Below, in pieces: positions 1 to 6,689 of a stretch of 11,731 nucleotides of DNA (the first letter of the stretch is position 1; each line of letters starts with the position of its first letter). A program made the position numbers and the translations under genes. Source of the stretch: CADCTB01 sp038231955 (lineage in GTDB: Bacteria; Actinomycetota; Acidimicrobiia; Acidimicrobiales; AC-14); assembly GCA_038231955.1 (NCBI GenBank), contig JBBSIS010000096.1, positions 1 through 11,731 on the forward strand, in the 5' to 3' direction. A model generated the notes under the pieces. The model did not search any database. It worked only from the letters and a program-made list of their open reading frames with translations, and was not told where the DNA came from.

Positions 1-326
1 AGGGCGGCGCCCCGCTCCGATGTCGTCACCCAGATGATCCGCCGGTCGGCGGGGTCGCGGTGGCGCACCACCAGCCCGTCGGCCTCGAGCTTCTTGACCA
101 CCTTGGTGACCGAGGGCGGCGCCACCCGCTCGTGGTCGGCGAGCGAGCCGAGTGTGACGGGGCCGTGGTGGTCGACGACGGCGAGCGCCGAGAGCTGGCT
201 GGGGGTGAGACCGGCGCCGGCTTCCTGCCGCAGCCGCCGGGCCAAGCGGGTGGCGCTGAGGCGCAGCCGTCCCGCCACCTCGGAGGCGTCCGCCGGGACA
301 TCGGCAAGCACGGGTTCGGGACGCAT
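1..326 (-). CDS. MarR-family transcriptional regulator (3' end cut by window edge)
   Basis: The minus strand reads from ATG at 326 to the window edge with no stop, giving 108 codons of what is usually a 140-160-residue protein. The sequence is a typical MarR winged helix-turn-helix: a helical dimerisation start (residues 16-36), the LTPSQLSAL segment (40-48), the helix-turn-helix with VAPPSVTKVVKKLEADGLV (68-86), and the wing carrying DPADRR (91-96). MarR proteins are cytoplasmic dimeric repressors that usually release DNA on binding phenolic or other small ligands. The start is chosen because a TAAACT -10 box lies 7 nt upstream and no Shine-Dalgarno sequence is present, so the mRNA is probably leaderless. 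An inverted repeat overlaps that promoter, suggesting autorepression. Its partner gene, often an efflux pump, would lie outside the window to the left. The family call is secure; the ligand is unknown. Confidence 0.92.
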   Translation of the reverse strand, partial: MRPEPVLADVPADASEVAGRLRLSATRLARRLRQEAGAGLTPSQLSALAVVDHHGPVTLGSLADHERVAPPSVTKVVKKLEADGLVVRHRDPADRRIIWVTTSERGAA

Positions 327-331
327 CGTAC

Positions 332-348
332 TTAGTTTACCAGACTAA
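332..348. promoter_or_regulatory. Probable MarR operator, TTAGT-N7-ACTAA
   Basis: Perfect 5-bp inverted arms, TTAGT (332-336) and ACTAA (344-348), sit around a 7-nt spacer; the arms extend imperfectly to 330-350. This AT-rich dyad stands out from the GC-rich surroundings and overlaps the MarR -10 box. The half-site type and the 17-bp length are what MarR dimers usually bind, so autorepression by steric block of RNA polymerase is inferred. No divergent gene starts within about 200 bp, so the site probably serves only the MarR transcript. Confidence 0.6.
334..339 (-). promoter_or_regulatory. -10 box of the MarR gene (leaderless)
   Basis: Read on the minus strand this is TAAACT, matching the actinobacterial TAnnnT -10 consensus, with 7 nt between it and the ATG at 326. 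That places the transcription start at or next to the A of the start codon. No clear -35 element is visible at the usual distance. Confidence 0.6.
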
Positions 349-458
349 CTAGCTGCTGGACCCGTAAGCATGCAGCTCTGACGGCCCGAGGGGCATGGGA
401 AGCACGTCGGCGTTGCGACAACATCCTCGACGCATCCGGCGCCTGACCGAGAAACGAT

Positions 459-503
459 CGAACCGGCTGCCGCAGGACGTCGGACGTCGCGGCAGCCGGT
501 TCG
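459..503 (-). terminator. Strong hairpin terminator of the surface-protein gene
   Basis: A perfect 15-bp inverted repeat, CGAACCGGCTGCCGC (459-473) and its complement (489-503), encloses a 15-nt loop. On the minus strand it begins 33 nt past the stop codon of the surface-protein gene and is followed by ATCGTTTCTC, a short T-containing tail. It insulates the MarR promoter from read-through. The rest of the 327-536 gap holds only the MarR promoter/operator and no supportable gene. Confidence 0.8.
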
Positions 504-536
504 CTCAGGAGTTCACGTCTGGAGGCCGATCAGGCC

Positions 537-2312
537 TCAGGCCTCGGTGGGCAGATCCTCCGTGGCCCGGCGGCGCAGGCGAACCAGGCCGAGAGCGACG
601 AGCATGAACGTGGCGCCTGCCACCAGCGGCCACGAGTTGCCACCGGTGGCAGCCAGCTCGCCCCCGCCTGGGCCTCGGCCGCCGACGTTGGGACCGTTGA
701 GGGTGAAGGCACCCGTGATCGCCGACCCGTTCAGGCGGGCCCCGCCCTGGACGATGTCCTCACCGGCGGCGCCGCCCCGGCAGTTGCCCAGGGTGGCACT
801 CACGTTGACGGTGTCCCGGAGGACTCCCGCCCCCGAACCGGACGGTATTCGGGCGTTGATGGTGACCACGATCGGTTGGCTACCGAGGGTATAGCTGCCC
901 AGGTTGGGAAACGTGACCCTGTTCCCACTGACCACCCCGCCCCGGTCGGCCGACAGCAGCTGGATGGTCGGGTTGCCGCTGAGCCGGTCGACCACGTCGA
1001 CGGCGCTGATGTTGACCAGGTCGCAGTTGAACAGGGTCGCAAAGAGAGCCGAGTTGCTGGGGATGGAGATCCGGAAGGCGAAGTCGCTGCCCACGGTGAT
1101 CGGGTCACTCGATGCCGTCTTGGTGACCGGGATGTCGCAGCGGATGCCACCGGCGGGCACGCTGACCGAGCCCTCCATGTGGCCCAGGCCGAGGTCGAGA
1201 CCGGTGAGGCCCGGGGTGTTGAGCAGGGCCAGGCGCACGGTATCGACCGCACCCGACGCCGAGGTGCCGTTGGCGGCCAGCGCCGGGCGGCTGTTGAGGT
1301 CGCCGTTCAAGGCCCGGGGCGGCGTGCCCAGGCCGACGGTGGCGATGCCGGGGATGGTGAGCCCGATGCCGTTGCGGCCGATGAGGTCGTTCAGGGTGAT
1401 CGGGCCGACGATCGGGGTGGTGATCCCGAGAACGGTGGAGGTCACCGTGAGCACCGGGTTCCCGACGAAGGACACCGATGACCCGCCGGGCTTGCCGGTG
1501 GCGATGGTACGCAGGCCGAACTCACCGGCGATCTCGACGGTCAGGGCCGTGCCCAGGGTCTGGTTGGCCAGCAAGGAGATGGGCGCCACGGTCTGACGAG
1601 TCTCGCTGACCACGCCGAAGGTGCCGTCACCGTTGGCCGCAAAGTAGGTGACCGTGCGGGACTGGGAGGCGCCACGGGGCGTTCCGAAGGCGCTGATGGT
1701 GGTGCCGACGGCCGGAGCGGCGAAGCCCGATTGGGCGTTGGACCCCGACGCTGTGTTCAGCAGCTGCAGGTTGGAGGCGTAACCCAGCCCATAGGTGAGC
1801 GGCCTGCCGACCGGACAGAACGTGGGGTCGTAGGTCGCCTGGGCCTGACCCCGGAGGAGGCTGGCGAAGAGGATGGGGTTGACCGGGAGGTTGATGTCCT
1901 GGGTTACCAGGTCGGTGGGGGGCGGGGCGACGGCGGTGGCCAATCCGCTCAACAGGGCCTGATTGAGGGTCGTGGGCTGCGGGTTGGCGTTGATCAGGCC
2001 CACCTCCACCCCGGTGCCACGGCCCACGGCGTTCCTGCCGGCCACCGCCGGCGACACGTTGACGCCGAACTCGTTCGTGACCGGGACGGTAATACCTCCG
2101 GAGTTGACCACGCCGCCCGAAAAGGCGGCCTCGGCGTTGGCGATGGACGTGTTGCCCAACTGCAACGCCTTGGTGATCACCGCCGCGCCGGAGCCGTAGG
2201 CGCCGAACGGCTGCCCACTGACGGGCGCGGCCGCGACCGGTGCGGGTGAGCCCACCAGCAGGCCGCCCATCACGACGACCGCCGACATCAGCCCTACGAC
2301 TCGGGTCCTCAA
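537..2312 (-). CDS. Secreted, LAATG sortase-anchored surface protein with DUF11-like domain
   Basis: The 591-residue protein is built for the cell surface. It has a signal peptide (RTR basic start, hydrophobic core about residues 5-21, likely cut near VAAA at 26-29), and a long Gly/Ala/Ser/Thr/Val-rich beta-type body. Residues about 392-515 (starting CDIPVTKTASSDPITVG) resemble DUF11-type domains. A glycine-rich linker then leads to LAATG (553-557), a membrane helix (about 562-577) and RLRRR (578-582). LAxTG plus helix plus basic tail is the class E sortase sorting signal of high-GC actinobacteria. The TTG at 2312 is chosen because AGGAG lies 6 nt upstream and the signal peptide begins directly there; the ATG at 2366 would add 18 charged residues that spoil the signal peptide. 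The body may belong to a choice-of-anchor-type surface family; no enzymatic motif is visible. No sortase is in the window. The gene is monocistronic, ending at a strong terminator. Confidence 0.82.
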   Translation of the reverse strand: MRTRVVGLMSAVVVMGGLLVGSPAPVAAAPVSGQPFGAYGSGAAVITKALQLGNTSIANAEAAFSGGVVNSGGITVPVTNEFGVNVSPAVAGRNAVGRGTGVEVGLINANPQPTTLNQALLSGLATAVAPPPTDLVTQDINLPVNPILFASLLRGQAQATYDPTFCPVGRPLTYGLGYASNLQLLNTASGSNAQSGFAAPAVGTTISAFGTPRGASQSRTVTYFAANGDGTFGVVSETRQTVAPISLLANQTLGTALTVEIAGEFGLRTIATGKPGGSSVSFVGNPVLTVTSTVLGITTPIVGPITLNDLIGRNGIGLTIPGIATVGLGTPPRALNGDLNSRPALAANGTSASGAVDTVRLALLNTPGLTGLDLGLGHMEGSVSVPAGGIRCDIPVTKTASSDPITVGSDFAFRISIPSNSALFATLFNCDLVNISAVDVVDRLSGNPTIQLLSADRGGVVSGNRVTFPNLGSYTLGSQPIVVTINARIPSGSGAGVLRDTVNVSATLGNCRGGAAGEDIVQGGARLNGSAITGAFTLNGPNVGGRGPGGGELAATGGNSWPLVAGATFMLVALGLVRLRRRATEDLPTEA

Positions 2313-2606
2313 ACCCTGCTCCTTTTCTCGTGGCTCTCCGCCGGAGCGTTTACCGCCCACATCCATCGGTACGGTGCTTCCCTAATGCGACTGCAGTGCA
2401 GGGCCAAACCGGGGAGCTCCCGAGGGAGACCCGGGCGGAGTTGGCACCTGACGCCCTCACGCTACAAACTTTCCGATCACGAGTCGACCATCCACTCCGA
2501 AGTGCCTACTTCGCTGCGTCTGCCCGGCAATCGTCTCGCAGCGTAGTCGACTCGCCACCCCGCGCTGACCTTTCTCCCCGACTGCCCGCCCACCGGCCAG
2601 GACTCC
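2313..2606. other. Divergent intergenic region with short inverted repeats
   Basis: This 294-bp stretch separates the surface-protein gene from the LSDAT-like gene and should hold both promoters, though no clean TAnnnT box with good spacing was found. It contains the palindrome CTGCA-G-TGCAG (2391-2401), a 6-bp dyad CGAAGT-N4-ACTTCG (2498-2513), and GAGTCGAC (2481-2488) mirrored by GTCGACTC (2546-2553). The stretch around 2462-2480 is AT-richer than its surroundings. No convincing small gene was seen on either strand. Confidence 0.5.
2319..2323 (-). promoter_or_regulatory. Ribosome binding site deciding the TTG start
   Basis: On the minus strand AAAAGGAG precedes TTG with a 6-nt gap between AGGAG and the codon. 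It supports the TTG at 2312 over the upstream in-frame ATG at 2366, which has no comparable site. Confidence 0.75.
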
Positions 2607-3365
2607 GTGAACCTTCCCCGCTTCCCCATCTCTTTCGACGACGGCCAGGTGGCGCTCGCCGTACGACCCGCACCCGGTGCCGACCTGGCCGGTGCCCTGC
2701 GGGGCATGGGCCTGACCACCGGAGTGCCGACCATCGTGCTGGTCGGCGCCGGCGCCGGCACCGCCCTGCTCGAGCGGCTCGGAGCCCTGATCGAGAAGGT
2801 CCTGATACCGGTGATGGTGGAGACCGGAGCGGTCGGGGTCGACGAGGGTCATCGAGGCGGGGTCGGGGCGCGCCTTGGTGCCGCGTGTCGCCGGCAGAGC
2901 GTTCAGTTCCCCCTGATCGGCGTGGCGCCGGAGCACCGGGCTGCCAGCGGTGACGGCCTCGACTCGAACCACTCCCATTTCGTGGTGGTCCCCGTCGATC
3001 GGCCCGACTGGGCGGCCACATGGACCTCGTCGGTGGCGTCGGCCCTCGCCGGTGGCAACGGGTCGGTGGCCCTGGTGACCGCCGGTGGCGAGCCGGCCTG
3101 GGAGTCCGTCGCCGAGCACACCCGGGCGGGACGCACCGTGATCGTCGTGGCCCGCACCGGCGGGGTCGCCGACCACCTGGCGGCGGCGATCAAGGGCGAC
3201 GCCGCCGATCCCCGAGCGGGGGCCCTGGTCGCATCCGGGCGGCTCTGTCTGCTCGACCCGGCCAACGGCGCCGCCCATGTGGCCGAGGGGCTCAAAGCGG
3301 CACTGGCCGGGCGACAGAATGGCGCCGCGCCCCGAGCGCTCCGGCCCGGCGTCCCGTCCGGGTAG
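2607..3365 (+). CDS. LSDAT/SLOG-type (TRPM-homology) predicted nucleotide-ligand-binding protein
   Basis: The 252-residue soluble protein resembles the prokaryotic LSDAT branch of the SLOG Rossmann-like superfamily, which also includes the N-terminal region of TRPM channels. Visible landmarks are a glycine turn GAGAG after a hydrophobic strand (43-51), GVDEGHRGGV followed by a helix (77-93), PLIGVAP (102-108), LDSNHSHFVVV (118-128), VTAGG (157-161) and ARTGGVAD (182-189). Family predictions propose binding of NAD-like or other nucleotide ligands; the ligand here is unknown. There is no signal peptide or membrane segment, so it lacks the membrane effector that LSDAT proteins often carry. GTG at 2607 is chosen with a weak AGGA 4 nt upstream; a later GTG at 2649 is possible. 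The stop lies 44 nt before the SARP/NB-ARC regulator, so co-transcription is likely. Real coding is supported by uninterrupted family-like motifs; family assignment is by pattern recognition only. Confidence 0.72.
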   Translation: MNLPRFPISFDDGQVALAVRPAPGADLAGALRGMGLTTGVPTIVLVGAGAGTALLERLGALIEKVLIPVMVETGAVGVDEGHRGGVGARLGAACRRQSVQFPLIGVAPEHRAASGDGLDSNHSHFVVVPVDRPDWAATWTSSVASALAGGNGSVALVTAGGEPAWESVAEHTRAGRTVIVVARTGGVADHLAAAIKGDAADPRAGALVASGRLCLLDPANGAAHVAEGLKAALAGRQNGAAPRALRPGVPSG

Positions 3366-3409
3366 CGGACGGGCCGGCACGCACGGAGACGCGGTGCTGT
3401 AGTGGTCGG

Positions 3410-6400
3410 GTGATCCGGATCTTCCTGGCCGGCCGGCTGGCCGTCGAGGTGGATGGCGCGACGCTCGACGACGCCGGCCTCGGTCGGCTCGGCCGGCTCG
3501 CCTTGGCCTACCTGGTCGCCGAGCGCCACCGGCCCGTCACCAGGGACGAGTTGGCCGAGGTCCTGTGGGCCGATCACCTGCCCCGGTCGTGGGAGACGTC
3601 ACTGCGGGGGCTGACGCTGCGGCTTCGAGGGCTGCTGGGCGCAGCCGGCCTCGAGCCGGCCCTGGCCCTCACCAGCGCCTTCGGTTGCTGGCAGCTCACG
3701 CTGCCGCCCGACCTCGTCGTCGACGTGGAGCTGATGAAGGCCAACCTGGCCGAGGCCGAAGCCGCCCTGGCCGCCGGCCGCTCGGCCGACGCCCTGGGCC
3801 CGGCCGCCGACGCCGCAGCCACCGCGGCGCGTGGGTTCCTTCCCGGTGCGGGTGGACCGTGGGTCGAACGTCGCCAGGCCGAGCTGCGGGAGCTCCACCT
3901 CGACGCCCTCGCCGCCCTGGCCGACGCGTCGGCCGGGTGTGGCGACTGGGCCGGCGCGCAGAGAGCGGCCGAGGAGGTGGTGGCGGTCGAGCCCTTTCGC
4001 GAGTCCGGGCACCTGCGCTTGATGCAGGCCCACGCCGGCGCCGGCAACCGGGGCCAGGCCTTGCGCGCCTACGAACGCTGCCGCCACATCCTGACCGAGG
4101 AGCTCGGGGTGAGCCCGTCACCGTCGACGGAGGCCGCCTACGTCGCCCTACTCGGCGAGGAGCCGCCAGCCAGCCCCGCCCAGGCCATCGCCACCGCCTC
4201 GCCCGCCGGCATGGAACCCACCGACCTCCCGCTGCAACTGACTCGTCTGGTCGGCCGTGACCCCGAGCTGGCCGACGTAGGGCAGGCGCTGGCCGGCGCC
4301 CGCCTCCTCACCCTCACCGGTACAGGCGGCATCGGCAAGACGCGTCTGGCCCTGGCCGCGGCCGGCAACCTGGCCGCCACCTTCGCCGACGGCGCCTGCT
4401 TCGTGGAGCTGGCTCCCCTCGCCGACCCCGACCTACTGCCCCAACAGGTCCTGGCCGCGGTCGGCCTGCGAGAGGAGACCGGTCAGTCCCCCGTCGACAC
4501 CCTCGCCGCCCATCTCCGACGCCGCCACGTCCTGCTCGTCCTCGACAATTGCGAGCACCTGGTCGGACCGTCGGCGGCACTGGCGGAACGCCTGCTCCGA
4601 ACCTGCCCCCGCCTCACCGTCCTGGCGACGAGCCGAGAACCTCTGGGGGTACCTGGCGAGGTGACGTGGCGGGTGCCCTCGCTCTCGTCGGAGGGCGCCA
4701 TGGTCCTCTTCACCGAGCGGGCCCGTGCGGTGCGGCCCGGGTTCGAGGTCACGCCCGTCAACCAGGGCGCTCTGGCGCAGATCTGCCAGCGTCTCGACAA
4801 CATCCCCCTCGCCCTCGAGCTGGCGGCGGCGCGTGCCAACGCCTTGTCGGTCGAAGAGATCGCCGAGCGCCTGGACGACCGGTTCCGCCTCCTCTCCGGC
4901 GGGGCCCGGACCGCGGTCCCCCGCCAGCAGACCCTGCGAGCCATGGTCGACTGGACATACGACGCACTGGCCGAGAGTGAGCGACGCCTGTTCAGCCGCC
5001 TGGCCGTCTTCGGCTCCGCCTTCACCCTCGACGCAGCCGAGATGGTGGCGACGTTGGAACACGATACCGGCACCGACATCCTGGGGACGCTCTCCAGCCT
5101 CGTCAACAAGTCGTTGGTCCTCGTCGACGCCCCCGGGGCCGACGGCCACACCAGCTACCGGATGCTGGAGACCATGCGGCACTACGCCCGCGAGCGGTTG
5201 GCCGAGTCGGGCGACGCAGCTGCGGTCCGCGCCCGCCACCTGGCCCGAGCCGTCGTCGTGGCCCACGCCGCCGAGACGGCGCTGGACGGGAAGGACCAGG
5301 CGCTCGCCGCCGAGCGCATCGACGCCGAGCACGACGATTTCCGCGTCGCCCTCGCGTGGGGCACCTCGGGAGGGGACCCCGAGCCGGCCCTGCGCCTGGC
5401 CCTGTCCCTCAGCCGGTTCTGGGAGATGCGCGGCCACCTCAGCGAGGGCCGGGGCTGGCTCGAGGCCGCGCTGTCCGCCGGTGGGGCCGGCGATCTCCCC
5501 GGCCTGCGGGCCTTGGCCCTGAATGCCGCCGCCGTGCTGGCCCAGCACCAGGGCGACTACGCCGCCGCCCACGGCCTTTACGAGCACAGCCTGGCCCTGC
5601 GCCGCCGCCTCGATGACCGGTTGGGAGCATCCGCCGCCCTCGTGGGCCTGGCCAATCTTGCCGCCCTCCAGGGCCAGCTCGGCAAGGCTCGGGCCCAGTT
5701 CGGGGAAGCGCTGGAGATCGGCCGTAGCCTCGAGGAGCCCCACGTCGTGGCCGCCGCCCTCACCAACCTCGGGTGGGTGGCCCACGCCGGCGGCGACCTG
5801 GCGGCGGCGGGCGTCCTCTACCAGGAGGCGCTCGACGTGCGGCGCAGCCTGGGCGACGGTCACGGGACGGCCGTCGTCATGGCCAACCTCGGCGATCTAG
5901 CCCTGCAGCAAGGGGATCTCGACCGCGCCGATGCCGCGCACCGCGAGGGTCTCGACCTGCGACGACGGGTCGGCGACCGCTCGGGCGTGGCCGATTCGCT
6001 CACCGCCCTCGGCCGGGTGGCCCTCGCCCGAGGCGACCGGGCCACCTCGCGACAGCTCCACACCGAGGCCCTGGCCACCCGTCGCCGACTGGGTGACCGT
6101 CCCGGCATGCCCGCCTCGCTCTCGGCGCTGGCCGAGCTGGCCCGTCTTGATGGCGACGCCTCCACCGCCGCCACCCTTCTGGAGGAGAGCCTGACCGTGG
6201 CCACCGACCTCGACGACCGGCATTGCGTCACCCTGTCGCTCCTGCATCTGGCCCGGCTGGCCCGCGACCAGGGCGACGCCCCTCGGGCCGACGCTCTCTA
6301 CCGCCGGGCGGCGCCGGCGGGTCTGAGCGCCGCGGACCGCAGCAAGGACGACCACGAGGTCCCGCCCACGGCGAGCACGGCGACGTGGCTCGAGGGCCTG

Positions 6401-6634
6401 GGTGCCGTCGCCGTCGCCGACGGTCGTCACGAACGGGCCGCCTGCCTGCTCGGCGCCGCGGATGCCCTCCGCCAGGCCATCGGCACACCCCTGCCCGCCC
6501 ACGAGGCCGCCGACCGCAACGATTCCGTCGCCGGCTGCAGCGCCGGTCTGGGCCCAAGTCGCTTCCACTCCGCCTACGGCGAGGGCCGGGCCATGTCCCT
6601 CGTCGACGCCGCCCGGTTGGGACTCAGCCGGTGA
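3410..6634 (+). CDS. AfsR/SARP-type regulator: winged helix-BTAD-NB-ARC-TPR
   Basis: The 1074-residue cytoplasmic regulator has an OmpR-like winged helix (about 1-93, including RPVTRDELAEVLW), a BTAD domain (about 97-250), and a NB-ARC/STAND ATPase with Walker A GTGGIGKT (304-311), Walker B LLVLDNCEH (375-383), LATSREPLG (405-413) and NIPLALELAAAR (464-475). Seven TPR units with an exact 40-residue period (702-969) and the usual GEGRAMSLVDAARL C-terminal segment follow. In this family ATP binding and TPR-mediated ligand or protein sensing control DNA binding and recruitment of RNA polymerase, often at secondary-metabolite or stress genes. All nucleotide-binding residues appear intact. The open frame continues upstream to 3020, but that overlaps the LSDAT-like gene; GTG at 3410 gives the canonical start (V-I-R-I-F-L-A-G). 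No Shine-Dalgarno sequence is near; TAGTGG at 3400-3405 is only a poor promoter match. The target genes are unknown; the neighbouring LSDAT-like gene is the first suspect. Confidence 0.9.
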   Translation: MIRIFLAGRLAVEVDGATLDDAGLGRLGRLALAYLVAERHRPVTRDELAEVLWADHLPRSWETSLRGLTLRLRGLLGAAGLEPALALTSAFGCWQLTLPPDLVVDVELMKANLAEAEAALAAGRSADALGPAADAAATAARGFLPGAGGPWVERRQAELRELHLDALAALADASAGCGDWAGAQRAAEEVVAVEPFRESGHLRLMQAHAGAGNRGQALRAYERCRHILTEELGVSPSPSTEAAYVALLGEEPPASPAQAIATASPAGMEPTDLPLQLTRLVGRDPELADVGQALAGARLLTLTGTGGIGKTRLALAAAGNLAATFADGACFVELAPLADPDLLPQQVLAAVGLREETGQSPVDTLAAHLRRRHVLLVLDNCEHLVGPSAALAERLLRTCPRLTVLATSREPLGVPGEVTWRVPSLSSEGAMVLFTERARAVRPGFEVTPVNQGALAQICQRLDNIPLALELAAARANALSVEEIAERLDDRFRLLSGGARTAVPRQQTLRAMVDWTYDALAESERRLFSRLAVFGSAFTLDAAEMVATLEHDTGTDILGTLSSLVNKSLVLVDAPGADGHTSYRMLETMRHYARERLAESGDAAAVRARHLARAVVVAHAAETALDGKDQALAAERIDAEHDDFRVALAWGTSGGDPEPALRLALSLSRFWEMRGHLSEGRGWLEAALSAGGAGDLPGLRALALNAAAVLAQHQGDYAAAHGLYEHSLALRRRLDDRLGASAALVGLANLAALQGQLGKARAQFGEALEIGRSLEEPHVVAAALTNLGWVAHAGGDLAAAGVLYQEALDVRRSLGDGHGTAVVMANLGDLALQQGDLDRADAAHREGLDLRRRVGDRSGVADSLTALGRVALARGDRATSRQLHTEALATRRRLGDRPGMPASLSALAELARLDGDASTAATLLEESLTVATDLDDRHCVTLSLLHLARLARDQGDAPRADALYRRAAPAGLSAADRSKDDHEVPPTASTATWLEGLGAVAVADGRHERAACLLGAADALRQAIGTPLPAHEAADRNDSVAGCSAGLGPSRFHSAYGEGRAMSLVDAARLGLSR
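5513..6316 (+). repeat. TPR-coding tandem array, 120-bp period
   Basis: The C-terminal part of the SARP regulator encodes six complete 40-residue units and a seventh partial one. Each has an LxxLxxLALxxGD-like first helix, a second helix ending LxxRRxLGD, and a short joining loop. The strict 40-residue spacing is longer than the 34-residue classical TPR and resembles kinesin-light-chain-type TPRs. Units are diverged in sequence, so this is an old duplication, not recent slippage. Confidence 0.75.
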
Positions 6635-6640
6635 CGCTCA

Positions 6641-6671
6641 CCCGATCACGAGATGCCCGATCACCGAGATG
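6641..6671. repeat. Near-perfect 15/16-bp tandem duplication
   Basis: CCCGATCACGAGATG (6641-6655) is followed directly by CCCGATCACCGAGATG (6656-6671), differing by one inserted C. It fills most of the 45-bp gap between the convergent SARP and permease genes and probably arose by replication slippage. Confidence 0.7.
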
Positions 6672-6689
6672 AAGGACAGTCATCGGGCA
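6654..6689. terminator. Possible weak bidirectional terminator between convergent genes
   Basis: TGCCCGAT (6654-6661) pairs with ATCGGGCA (6682-6689) across a 20-nt loop. The position between two convergent stop codons fits termination, but the loop is long, there is no T-tract, and the right arm enters the permease stop codon. Confidence 0.3.

Noticed and set aside
2313..2366. ATG start for the surface protein
   Set aside because: It would put 18 charged residues before the signal peptide and lacks a ribosome-binding site; TTG at 2312 has AGGAG at 6 nt.
3020..3409. N-terminal extension of the SARP regulator by 130 residues
   Set aside because: It overlaps the LSDAT-like gene in another frame and encodes Arg/Gly/Pro-rich low-complexity sequence; the family normally begins at the residue-1 position given by GTG 3410.
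4433..5863. 476-codon frame on the minus strand
   Set aside because: Antisense to the NB-ARC and TPR coding region; Gly/Gln/Val-rich product without domain features.
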